Assembly (NCBI GenBank): GCA_021157505.1
Contig: JAGGWI010000289.1
Coordinates: 1 to 6,505, forward strand
Direction of reading: 5' to 3'
DNA from: Desulfuromusa sp.
GTDB lineage: Bacteria; Desulfobacterota; Desulfuromonadia; Desulfuromonadales; Geopsychrobacteraceae
DNA length: 6,505 nt
A model generated the notes under the pieces. The model saw only the letters and a program-made list of their open reading frames with translations. It did not search any database and was not told where the DNA came from. This document shows, piece after piece, positions 1-6,466 of this stretch (positions within the stretch are counted from its first letter, which is position 1; every line of letters begins with the position of its first letter). The translations under genes were made by a program, and so were the position numbers.

Positions 1-1
1 C

Positions 2-811
2 TGGGCAATTATGACGGCTTTAAAAGAAAAAATTGGTTATCCCTACAATCTCATGCCGATGCCGACCAAGGAAAAGTTTATCGAGATTCTTGAAGGTAAG
101 CATAAAGGGGAGCCGCACCCTCAAGTGTTGATGCAACATGGTGTCGGTGGTGTTATGGATTTTGGTTCATTATGTGGTGCTCCCAATGGAGCGGCTGCAG
201 CAATTAACTGTGCGGTCCCTTACAAAGAGGCGAAAGGGATTGTCCAAAGACTGTTGAGATACTATGAGACCGAAGCCTTTCCAAACAAAAAATCAAATGA
301 ATATGCAGTGAATGATGAATTTTTGGTGCCAAAGTACAAAAGTCAGAAATCTTTGCCTCGATCATCAAGTCACTCTGTCCTATGCCATGTCAGTGTTGGG
401 AAATGGTGTGAAAAGTCGGGGTATGCCAGTGGATCCAAGGAAAGATCTGAGCGCTGTGCCAGGGTCACTGCAGATACCGCAGCAATGGCAGTCATTCTAC
501 TGAACGCACACATGAAAGGGACCCTTGAGACGGTTTTCCCGATGAAATTAACACAGGATACGGTCAGTTGTAGAGTCTGTCATTTTAAAGGGAAAAAATT
601 CGAGGCGGGTCAATTCACCAGGGGGTCGATGGAATGTAGTAGTTGTCACAATGACATGACCCCTCATATGGCTGAGAATAAGCTGAAGACAGCATATGGG
701 ACAGATGTCGGAACTTGGGCTGGGGCTGCGGTTGTCGGTACGGTTGCTGGGATCGGCACACATGCGGTTGCCGGGCGTTTCAGCAAGGAGGATCCGCATG
801 ATGAAGAATGA
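2..811 (+). CDS. Split-Soret-like dihaem cytochrome c (C_GCAxxG_C_C family), 5' end outside window
   Basis: This is a probable periplasmic electron carrier. Numbering from the first ATG in the window (position 11), two haem c sites are visible, C187-x-x-C190-H191 and C209-x-x-C212-H213. Ahead of them lie five more cysteines (C55, C67, C125, C133, C149), in LCGAPNGAAAAINC, SVLCHVSVGKWC and a GSKERSERC stretch. This layout is that of split-Soret cytochromes c and the C_GCAxxG_C_C family; the Desulfovibrio member has stacked haems at a dimer interface and an additional iron centre (family knowledge). The ATG at 11 is probably internal: there is no ribosome binding site before it, the frame is open to base 2 (reading W-A-I), and relatives have a signal peptide plus about 40-60 residues before GYPY. 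Residues 234-256 are a Gly/Ala-rich hydrophobic stretch followed by R and K, which may be a C-terminal membrane anchor. The stop overlaps the cytochrome b start, so the two are coupled. Confidence 0.8.
   Translation, partial: WAIMTALKEKIGYPYNLMPMPTKEKFIEILEGKHKGEPHPQVLMQHGVGGVMDFGSLCGAPNGAAAAINCAVPYKEAKGIVQRLLRYYETEAFPNKKSNEYAVNDEFLVPKYKSQKSLPRSSSHSVLCHVSVGKWCEKSGYASGSKERSERCARVTADTAAMAVILLNAHMKGTLETVFPMKLTQDTVSCRVCHFKGKKFEAGQFTRGSMECSSCHNDMTPHMAENKLKTAYGTDVGTWAGAAVVGTVAGIGTHAVAGRFSKEDPHDEE
785..791 (+). promoter_or_regulatory. Ribosome binding site of the cytochrome b gene
   Basis: AAGGAGG lies inside the end of the cytochrome c gene, 6 bases before the ATG at 798 and 9 before the next ATG at 801. 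It fixes the cytochrome b start here and rules out the in-frame upstream ATG at 696, which lies in the cytochrome c coding region without a comparable site. Confidence 0.85.
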
Positions 812-1463
812 AACTATTACGGTTAAAAGGCATAGCCTGCTGTATCGGGTTCTTCACTGGCTGATTGCCCTGGAAGTTTTATTGTTGCTGGTCTCTGGGT
901 TGGGGGTGAGTGAATACATCCCTCTGGCCTTGCTTGGTCGTGGAGCAGCAAGAAGCCTGCATATTGTCATGGGGTTGGTCTGGACAGGAACAATTACCTT
1001 CTTCGCATATTATTTTATGATGAGTGGCGAATATAAATGGTTTGGCGCTTCAAAAATAGCACCAGCCATTGATTTTTTCGTTCATGAACTCAGAAGTTTT
1101 ATTAAAGGGAAAAAAGTAAAGAGTCCAGTTGGATATGACAGCGACAAGAAAAAGTATGCAGAGAAAATTGTCCCGACTGAGGTTTTGGCCTGGTGGGGAT
1201 GGTTTGGATTGTGGGCAATTATGGTGTTAACTGGTCTAGCGCTGCTTTTTCCGGAAAGTTTCGGTTTTATAAACAGGCTGTGTTATGCAATTCTTCCAGC
1301 TTTCAGTAAAGCGACGGCAGCTACAAGGTTTATTCATTTGGTCGTCTCCATGGGATTCGTGATTTACATGATGATCCATGCCTACGCATCCTGGACCTTC
1401 GGGATGGTTGGCTCGATGGTATCTGGAAGTAACGAAGAGCCTGTGGTTAATCTAGAAAAATAG
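798..1463 (+). CDS. Cytochrome b, formate dehydrogenase gamma-subunit / b561 type
   Basis: This 221-residue integral membrane protein probably binds two haems b and passes electrons between menaquinone and the partner cytochrome c. Four membrane segments are visible at about residues 18-36, 55-75, 129-150 and 178-198, with a basic loop (about 99-123) between the second and third. Candidate axial histidines are H12 or H20 (KRHSLLYRVLHW), H55 (RSLHIVMG), H180 (RFIHLVVS) and H194 (MMIHAYAS), a pattern close to FdnI/FdoI-type subunits. Length fits the family. The start is set by the AAGGAGG at 785-791; the MM start leaves 798 or 801 open. It overlaps the cytochrome c gene by 14 bases and is followed by a terminator, so it is the last gene of the operon. 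No catalytic dehydrogenase subunit is in the window, so the donor or acceptor is unknown; the formate label describes the fold only. Confidence 0.85.
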   Translation: MMKNETITVKRHSLLYRVLHWLIALEVLLLLVSGLGVSEYIPLALLGRGAARSLHIVMGLVWTGTITFFAYYFMMSGEYKWFGASKIAPAIDFFVHELRSFIKGKKVKSPVGYDSDKKKYAEKIVPTEVLAWWGWFGLWAIMVLTGLALLFPESFGFINRLCYAILPAFSKATAATRFIHLVVSMGFVIYMMIHAYASWTFGMVGSMVSGSNEEPVVNLEK

Positions 1464-1515
1464 TTATTTTATTTGACCCACTCAGTGGGCTTACTAGAAA
1501 AAGTTCCCCCACTGT

Positions 1516-1546
1516 CCCCCCTCCTGTAACAGGAGGGGGGATTTTT
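1516..1546 (+). terminator. Rho-independent terminator after the cytochrome operon
   Basis: A perfect 11-bp stem (CCCCCCTCCTG, 1516-1526; CAGGAGGGGGG, 1530-1540) has a TAA loop and is followed by ATTTTT. It lies 52 bases after the cytochrome b stop and before the promoter of the kinase gene, separating the two transcription units. A weaker 5-bp hairpin (CCCAC/GTGGG, 1477-1489) lies just upstream. Confidence 0.9.
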
Positions 1547-1571
1547 GTCATAGAGTGCTGCAACAGAGCTA

Positions 1572-1600
1572 TTTCTGGCAGCGCAATAGTTTGCTATACT
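1572..1600 (+). promoter_or_regulatory. Sigma-70 promoter with extended -10 for the kinase/regulator pair
   Basis: TGCTATACT (1592-1600) is a good extended -10 element: TG, one base, then TATACT with 5 of 6 matches to TATAAT. The -35 region is poor (TTTCTG at 1572-1577 with 17-base spacing), as is common when the -10 is extended. Transcription would begin near 1607, giving a leader of about 30 bases before the ATG at 1638. Confidence 0.6.
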
Positions 1601-1630
1601 CCTCTAGCAGTCTGTTGATGAGATGGGATA

Positions 1631-1650
1631 AGTATCAATGAGTATCAATC
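1631..1650 (+). repeat. Tandem 10-base repeat across the kinase start codon
   Basis: AGTATCAATG is followed directly by AGTATCAATC, two copies matching at 9 of 10 bases. The ATG start (1638-1640) is the end of the first copy. With two copies it may be chance, or it may be a small binding site in the leader. No strong Shine-Dalgarno is seen; GGG at 1625-1627 is the nearest purine-rich match. Confidence 0.6.
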
Positions 1651-3131
1651 GCAACATAGCTTTCCTTGGTAGTGTGACAATTGTTTTTGTGTCACTGGCC
1701 GCAGTCGTTGCCCTTTGGGGGATTTATAGCCTGAATGATGCCTTTGTTTCTCTCCATCAGTATGAAATTACTACTAAAATTGAAACTATAAAGATTAACC
1801 GAGATGTGAACTACGTTTCTCGCCTGACTCGTAACATCATGCTGGGCTCTGATTATGACGATGATATGCAGGAACTTGAAGAGATTGCAGGAACTATTGC
1901 TGACTCTTTTAATACGTTGACCAGGGCTAGCCATAGTGTCATTGATCAAAAGTTGGTGGAGCAAGCAAGGATCGATACGGCAGCCTTTGTTGATAACTGC
2001 ATACAGCGGATGAAATGGATAAAGGATATCCCCGCTAAGCAGCGCAACAATGCATACAAAAATTATAGAAAAGAAGCCACCCCGCTAGCCATGAAGTCAC
2101 GAGCAAGCTTCAGAGCTATTATTCAGAACGCAGACTTGCGCTTTGACATGGGTAATAAACAATTTGAAAAAACCATTCACCGCACTCTTACGATTATTGC
2201 GGTTGCTGGCATCCTGATTGCGGTCTTTTTTCAACTTTCTATCAGGCGTTACAAGGAAAGGCGTATGGAGGAAGCAGCTCTACGCAAAGTCCATCAGGAA
2301 CTTGAACAAAGAATCACAGAGCGTACCGCAGAGTTAGTGACAACCAACAGTGCTCTTCTTGAAAAAATCAAAGCGTTAAAGACCACAGAGCATATCCTGC
2401 GCGAATCACGCGATAATGCTGTTCATGCAGGTAAACTGGCGGTGCTCGGCCAGATGTCGGCGGGAGTCAGCCATGAAATTAACCAGCCCCTTACCGCTAT
2501 TCATACCCTGACTGATAACGCTGTAAACCTTCTTGAACTGGGGCGTGTGCCGGAAGCGCTCGAAAATCTTGGGGTCATCAGTCGCATGACGGATCGGATC
2601 GGATCTATTGTTGCTGAAATCAAGTCATTCTCCCGAAAGGCACCTGTTGAAAAGCAAGCAATCAGCATTATCAATGCAATCAACCATGCCCGTATGCTGG
2701 TGGAACCGCAGCGCGGTCAACTTGGTGCGATACTTGAGGTGCAACCATTTCAGGAGACACTGCAGGTATGGGCTGACCTTGTCCGTTTTGAGCAGGTTCT
2801 GGTGAACCTGTTGCGCAATAGCCTGGATGCGGTTTCCAAGCAGTCAGATAAACGGGTAACGGTGACCATCATGCGGCACGAGTCGGAAGTTCATATCATT
2901 ATCAGCGATACGGGGGCAGGCATTGCCAAAGAAATCCTTCCCCATCTGTTTGAAGCATTTGTAACTTCAAAACCAAGTGGTCAGGGGGTTGGACTTGGAT
3001 TGGCCATCTCCCATATGATCATCACCGAGCTAGGTGGTAAACTCACTGCCCAAAATCCTGATGCAGGTGGGGCGGAGTTTACTATTGTGCTGAAGGAAGC
3101 CGTCGATGGATTACAACAATCTGAAAATTAA
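1638..3131 (+). CDS. Membrane sensor histidine kinase, DctB/NtrB-like core
   Basis: This 497-residue kinase should autophosphorylate and pass phosphate to the regulator encoded next to it. Layout: TM1 at about 8-30; periplasmic domain 31-182, mainly helical and charged, with no recognisable PDC fold; TM2 at about 183-200; a coiled linker, 205-265; an H-box with phospho-acceptor H279 (MSAGVSHEINQPLTAI); N-box N390/N394 (VNLLRNSLDAV); G1 DTGAGI (424-429); an F-box (438-443); and G2 GQGVGLGL (448-455). The catalytic residues are all present. The HEINQPL H-box is typical of DctB-type kinases, but those usually have about 600 residues and a double PDC sensor, so the signal is unknown. The ATG at 1638 is the first start possible, since an in-frame TAA lies at 1629-1631. 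The 3' end overlaps the regulator gene by 26 bases. Confidence 0.9.
   Translation: MSINRNIAFLGSVTIVFVSLAAVVALWGIYSLNDAFVSLHQYEITTKIETIKINRDVNYVSRLTRNIMLGSDYDDDMQELEEIAGTIADSFNTLTRASHSVIDQKLVEQARIDTAAFVDNCIQRMKWIKDIPAKQRNNAYKNYRKEATPLAMKSRASFRAIIQNADLRFDMGNKQFEKTIHRTLTIIAVAGILIAVFFQLSIRRYKERRMEEAALRKVHQELEQRITERTAELVTTNSALLEKIKALKTTEHILRESRDNAVHAGKLAVLGQMSAGVSHEINQPLTAIHTLTDNAVNLLELGRVPEALENLGVISRMTDRIGSIVAEIKSFSRKAPVEKQAISIINAINHARMLVEPQRGQLGAILEVQPFQETLQVWADLVRFEQVLVNLLRNSLDAVSKQSDKRVTVTIMRHESEVHIIISDTGAGIAKEILPHLFEAFVTSKPSGQGVGLGLAISHMIITELGGKLTAQNPDAGGAEFTIVLKEAVDGLQQSEN
3092..3099 (+). promoter_or_regulatory. Ribosome binding site of the response regulator
   Basis: GAAGGAAG sits inside the end of the kinase gene; its AAGGA core (3093-3097) is 8 bases before the ATG at 3106. 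It supports that start and translational coupling of the pair. Confidence 0.75.
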
Positions 3132-4443
3132 TCTTCCGGTCTATTTGATTGAAGATGATGAAGATGTTCGCCGTGGCTGTGAACAGGCCATCCAACTGGC
3201 TAATTTGTCTGTTTACTCATTTACAACCGCCGAGGCGGCTCAAGCTGCCATGGAAGATTTACCCCCTGCAGTTGTGGTCAGTGACGTGAGACTCCCAGGT
3301 CTTTCCGGGTTGGAACTGCTGGATGAAATGCAAAAATATGACCGCGACATCCCGGTCATTCTGATAACCGGTCATGGTGACATTTCGATGGCAGTTGAGG
3401 CAATGCGGAACAATGCCTACGATTTTATAGAAAAGCCGTTTCATTCGGAACGCTTGGTTGATGTGATCCGGCGAGCACTGGAAAAACGGCACTTGATTCT
3501 TGAAATCCGACGGCTGCATGAACAACTGGAAAATTCAGCGGAAATACCCCTGATTGGTCACTCCGATGAGATTCAGAAGGTACGCAGCACTATTTCTGCC
3601 CTTGCTCCCACGGATGTTGATCTGCTGATTCTCGGAGAGACGGGTAGTGGTAAAGAGGTTGTGGCCCATGCAATCCACACCTTGAGCGGTCGCACGGGGC
3701 CGTTTGTGGCGATAAACTGTGGAGCCCTCCCAGAGGCGATTTTTGAAAGCGAGATTTTCGGTCATGAAGCCGGGGCTTTTACCGGGGCAATCAAGACACG
3801 TATCGGAAAAATTGAATACGCAGAAGGTGGAACACTTTTTCTGGATGAAATTGAATCAATGCCCCAGGTGTTACAGGTTAAACTTTTGCGGGTACTGCAG
3901 GACCATTGTGTAGAAAGGCTGGGCGGAAATAGTTGTATTCCGGTTGATTGCCGCGTCGTGGCAGCTAGCAAAGTAGATCTGCACCATTTATCTGAACAGG
4001 GTGGTTTTCGTGCCGATCTATATTATCGCTTGAATGTGATCAGTATTGAGTTGCCGCCACTCAGAAAACGCCCCGAGGATATTGCGCCATTAATGGCTTA
4101 CTTTGCCTCCCAGGCTTCCAGACGTTTTAATCGGGAGGCGGTCATCTGGAATGAACAGGATCTGCTTAAGTGGCAACAATATGATTGGCCGGGCAATGTT
4201 CGTGAACTTAAAACCGTGGCAGAGCGACTCTGTCTTGGCGTCAGTGATGGCATAGAATCATCCGGAATTGTTGCGACCTCTCTAGCATCAAGGGTTGGTG
4301 GATATGAACGAGGGCTGATCCGAGATGCATTAAAAAGTACGAAAGGAAATGTGTCTGATGCGGCAGAGCTGCTTCAGATGCCGAAGAAGACCCTCTATGA
4401 CAAGCTGAACCTGCATGACTTGGAGCCGAAAAACTATCGATGA
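3106..4443 (+). CDS. Sigma-54-dependent response regulator, DctD/NtrC class
   Basis: This 445-residue cytoplasmic activator has three complete domains. The receiver (about 11-125) has the acidic pocket E16-D17-D18, phospho-acceptor D60 (VVVSDVRLPG), T88 and K110. The AAA+ domain (about 148-375) has Walker A GETGSGKE (177-184), the sigma-54 contact loop GAFTGA (223-228), Walker B GGTLFLDEIE (241-250) and the RADLYYRLNV region. The C-terminal Fis-like helix-turn-helix (about 414-437) ends in PKKTLYDKLNLHDL, close to DctD. With intact Walker and GAFTGA motifs it should hydrolyse ATP and open sigma-54 promoters when phosphorylated by the upstream kinase. Its target is not evident: I found no convincing -24/-12 site in the window. 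The DctD likeness is one of family; a role in C4-dicarboxylate uptake is unproven, so no symbol is given. Confidence 0.93.
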   Translation: MDYNNLKINLPVYLIEDDEDVRRGCEQAIQLANLSVYSFTTAEAAQAAMEDLPPAVVVSDVRLPGLSGLELLDEMQKYDRDIPVILITGHGDISMAVEAMRNNAYDFIEKPFHSERLVDVIRRALEKRHLILEIRRLHEQLENSAEIPLIGHSDEIQKVRSTISALAPTDVDLLILGETGSGKEVVAHAIHTLSGRTGPFVAINCGALPEAIFESEIFGHEAGAFTGAIKTRIGKIEYAEGGTLFLDEIESMPQVLQVKLLRVLQDHCVERLGGNSCIPVDCRVVAASKVDLHHLSEQGGFRADLYYRLNVISIELPPLRKRPEDIAPLMAYFASQASRRFNREAVIWNEQDLLKWQQYDWPGNVRELKTVAERLCLGVSDGIESSGIVATSLASRVGGYERGLIRDALKSTKGNVSDAAELLQMPKKTLYDKLNLHDLEPKNYR

Positions 4444-4549
4444 TCCTGGTTCTGAGTAGAGTTACAACCTGCAATTTGATGCTTAGATTATTAGCACCTT
4501 TCAATTTGGTCAAAAGTTTACGGAGCAGTTTGTTTGTGAGAAATGAGGG

Positions 4550-5848
4550 CTAGCGAGCCAGATGCGATTCAAATTGCAGCTCATAAACACCCCTTGGCCT
4601 CCCCTTAGCGGGCTGTTCAATCCCTGATTCCTTGGCATAGCCGGCATGGAAAAGCTTGGAGATCAAGCGGTTTCCACTTCGAGTTGTGGTTCCCAGGGCT
4701 TTGGAGAGATCGTAAGCGGTGAGATGATTTGATCCCTGTCGTTCAAGAATGGTGAATATTTTACTGATATTCTCTGCTGTGATCCCCGATCTTTCTGCAA
4801 TCTGGATAATTTTTTTATCAAAATTTTTGACGTTATAGGGGCTATTTTTCTGCCCGACCGGTGAAATCACCTGACCGGAATCGGTCAGAACCTTAACGGT
4901 ATTTCCCGCCTGAGTCGCTATCTCCAAAGCTTCGGTTGCATTTGAAAAAGCATTGATCGGGTTCATCCCATAGCCGACACCGACGCTGATGGTGAAGCCG
5001 AATTTGACAAAAACATCATATAGCAGCGGAAAATCCCGATAGTTATTTGTGTATTCCTCTATGAGGTTTCTGGTTGAAATAAGATAGTAATTTTCAGAGC
5101 CTTTGTTGAACACAAAGGATTGCAATTTTTCCTGAAAATCGAGCATATAATCGAGATATTTATAGAGAAACCGCTGTGATCTAAATTCATTTTGTTCGGT
5201 TTTTTTCTTCTCGCCTTTGTCTATTTTGATGATGATAACCGCAGGATGGTTACCACTTGAGTTTTTAAAATTGATGGCATCAATGATTTTGTTGACACCT
5301 TTTAAAACAGAAAAATAGGTGTGGTTAATCAGAGTACAGGGATAATTCTGGTTTTTCAGATATTCATTCACACTGAACAGGCAGGTCAGGATCGATGTTT
5401 CTGGATTTTTTTTATAATTGGTAATATGAAAATCAGCAATATCCTCAACCGTCAACGACTTGCTGCGGCGAACGGCACTCACTTCGGTCAGGGGCAAATT
5501 TAATTCGCGGTAGACATGCTGAACGACTGAGCCTTGAACGGAATCGATACTGATGGCTTTTGGTGCCTGATTTAACGGTAAGGAGGCAATCAACTTCATC
5601 ACCCCCGTTTCATCGAATTCAAGGAATGTTACTGGTATCGATTTGTCGATCTCATCCACTGACAACATATAGGGGAAATTACCGGCAAATAAAATACCAT
5701 CAACATTTTTTATGGTTGGAATAATCTCCGGCAGCTCAGTATAGATACTATATGAATAGGCGGTGATCTCGATAGGCAGAGACATCAATTTTGTTAAATT
5801 GAGAATTTCGGTAATCCGTTTGTCGACACCAACTAGGGCGATATTCAT
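4550..5848 (-). CDS. Winged-helix regulator with degenerate GGDEF-like domain
   Basis: This 432-residue protein has no signal peptide or membrane segment, and I do not recognise it as a named regulator. Three parts can be seen. Residues 1-130 form an alpha/beta domain containing VDGILFAGNFPY, reminiscent of an effector-binding fold. Residues about 200-325 resemble a GGDEF/nucleotide-cyclase fold: a strand AVIIIKID, then KGSENYYLIS where GG(D/E)EF would sit, then GFTISVGVGYG and a helix AFSNATEALEIATQAG. The active-site signature is missing, so it is more likely a ligand sensor than an enzyme. Residues about 355-427 form a winged helix ending in AKGRPRGVYEL, a common wing for DNA binding. The start abuts the stop of the upstream gene (TAAATG), so both come from one mRNA. 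It probably regulates this divergent locus, possibly including itself. Confidence is high for a real gene and moderate for its being a transcription factor. Confidence 0.75.
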   Translation of the reverse strand: MNIALVGVDKRITEILNLTKLMSLPIEITAYSYSIYTELPEIIPTIKNVDGILFAGNFPYMLSVDEIDKSIPVTFLEFDETGVMKLIASLPLNQAPKAISIDSVQGSVVQHVYRELNLPLTEVSAVRRSKSLTVEDIADFHITNYKKNPETSILTCLFSVNEYLKNQNYPCTLINHTYFSVLKGVNKIIDAINFKNSSGNHPAVIIIKIDKGEKKKTEQNEFRSQRFLYKYLDYMLDFQEKLQSFVFNKGSENYYLISTRNLIEEYTNNYRDFPLLYDVFVKFGFTISVGVGYGMNPINAFSNATEALEIATQAGNTVKVLTDSGQVISPVGQKNSPYNVKNFDKKIIQIAERSGITAENISKIFTILERQGSNHLTAYDLSKALGTTTRSGNRLISKLFHAGYAKESGIEQPAKGRPRGVYELQFESHLAR

Positions 5849-6376
5849 TTAATATCCTGTCTCTGCAGAGGATTGTAAATACTCGTGTAATGATATCCCA
5901 TTGTTGATATGGGTGGTGTTTAAAAAGTCACAGTAAAAATCCTCCCCCCAGTTTTTTGCCCCCCTCAGGCAGATATCCAGATAGTCGGGATTTGGTAAAA
6001 GAGTGTTGCTCAGATACTCCGTTTTTCCCAGATAGATAGACACTTTTTCTAACTCCGGCAGGTTGTGTCCCTGATAGCAGCTGATCTTGTCAGGTTGCAC
6101 CGCGGTTCTGGAATAACCTCTTTCCCGGTTATCGAGGGTGGTGAAATCAAAATCTGTATAACAATAACAGACGGCATTCAACCAATATTGTGCGGATGTC
6201 TCTACATTCAGCACTGCGGAGTGCTCGCCGGTACCTTTTCGCCATGTCGGGCGTTGATTGAAAGAACGTTTAAAGTTTTCAAGTTTGATCGGGATAATAT
6301 GTGCGGGGTGCTCCTGTTGCTGTCCTGCTTCTTGTGTATTGATCAAGCTGCCATAGGTGATAATTCCCAGCATCAT
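5849..6376 (-). CDS. Gamma-glutamylcyclotransferase-fold protein (GGCT/AIG2-like)
   Basis: This 175-residue cytoplasmic protein belongs to the cyclotransferase-fold superfamily, whose members release 5-oxoproline from gamma-glutamyl compounds or act on related gamma-glutamyl amides. It shows the N-terminal YGSL substrate-loop motif (residues 8-11) and LDNRERGYSR (81-90), in which E85 matches the catalytic acid of the LDxREGxGY-type motif. Length suits the small GGCT/AIG2-like class. The substrate cannot be read from sequence. Either of two adjacent ATGs could start it: AAGGAG (6379-6384) is only 2 bases from the first (6376) but 5 from the second (6373), so the second is slightly favoured. 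It is the first gene of a - strand pair with the winged-helix regulator and has a clear promoter. The opposite-strand reading frame over this gene lacks any comparable motif and is judged a shadow. Confidence 0.75.
   Translation of the reverse strand: MMLGIITYGSLINTQEAGQQQEHPAHIIPIKLENFKRSFNQRPTWRKGTGEHSAVLNVETSAQYWLNAVCYCYTDFDFTTLDNRERGYSRTAVQPDKISCYQGHNLPELEKVSIYLGKTEYLSNTLLPNPDYLDICLRGAKNWGEDFYCDFLNTTHINNGISLHEYLQSSAETGY
5855..5858 (-). promoter_or_regulatory. Ribosome binding site of the winged-helix regulator
   Basis: On the - strand AGGA lies 6 bases before the ATG, within the last codons of the upstream gene. With zero spacing between that gene's stop and this start, it points to reinitiation or coupling. 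Confidence 0.65.
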
Positions 6377-6378
6377 TT

Positions 6379-6384
6379 CTCCTT
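6379..6384 (-). promoter_or_regulatory. Ribosome binding site of the GGCT-fold gene
   Basis: AAGGAG on the - strand (CTCCTT on +) is a strong site before the tandem ATGs. Its spacing, 2 bases to the first and 5 to the second, bears on which is used. Confidence 0.8.
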
Positions 6385-6411
6385 GACTTCATTAGAGAGG
6401 TACTTTAAAAC
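6383..6411 (+). promoter_or_regulatory. Possible sigma-70 promoter for the rightward gene
   Basis: TTGACT (6383-6388, 5 of 6 matches) and TAAAAC (6406-6411, 4 of 6) are spaced 17 bases apart. This would start an RNA near 6418, about 40 bases before the ATG at 6459. The -35 overlaps the ribosome binding site of the leftward gene, so this call is tentative. Confidence 0.35.
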
Positions 6412-6433
6412 CTATTTAGGGACACATTAGAGA
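6390..6433. repeat. Direct repeat CATTAGAGA, candidate operator
   Basis: CATTAGAGA occurs at 6390-6398 and 6425-6433, 35 bases apart start to start. Between the copies is a small inverted repeat CCTA-TT-TAGG (6411-6420). The repeats lie in the shared control region, just downstream of the leftward promoter, where a repressor could act. Confidence 0.45.
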
Positions 6434-6437
6434 CATG

Positions 6438-6466
6438 ACTATAAATTATGGGGTTAAAATGGTCAA
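6438..6466 (-). promoter_or_regulatory. Sigma-70 promoter of the GGCT/regulator operon
   Basis: On the - strand TTGACC (6461-6466) and TATAGT (6438-6443) are separated by exactly 17 bases, each matching consensus at 5 of 6 positions. Transcription would start near 6431, leaving a leader of about 55 bases. It is the best promoter match I found in the window, and its -35 overlaps the first codons of the rightward gene. Confidence 0.75.

Noticed and set aside
696..797. Longer start for cytochrome b at 696
   Set aside because: It would add 34 residues read out of frame through the cytochrome c gene; the strong AAGGAGG before 798 and the family length support the shorter protein.
312..799. Short overlapping reading frames on both strands across the cytochrome c
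   Set aside because: They lack ribosome binding sites and family motifs, while the cytochrome frame carries haem and cysteine motifs throughout.
1477..1489. Short hairpin CCCAC/GTGGG as a separate terminator
   Set aside because: Only 5 bp and no T run after it; the 11-bp hairpin downstream is the clear terminator.
1576..1594. Sigma-54-like TGGCA ... TTGC upstream of the kinase
   Set aside because: The GG and GC elements are 16 bases apart, where a -24/-12 promoter needs 12; the extended -10 explains the site better.
4444..4549. Terminator or small RNA between the convergent genes
   Set aside because: Only 4-bp hairpins (for example TGCT/AGCA near 4480-4495) and a CAATTTG direct repeat, with no T run; nothing supportable. 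Termination here may be Rho-dependent or lie within the coding ends.
6065..6430. Rightward 121-codon reading frame over the GGCT-fold gene
   Set aside because: No ribosome binding site or family motif; the opposite strand has YGSL, LDNRERGY, a strong ribosome binding site and a promoter.
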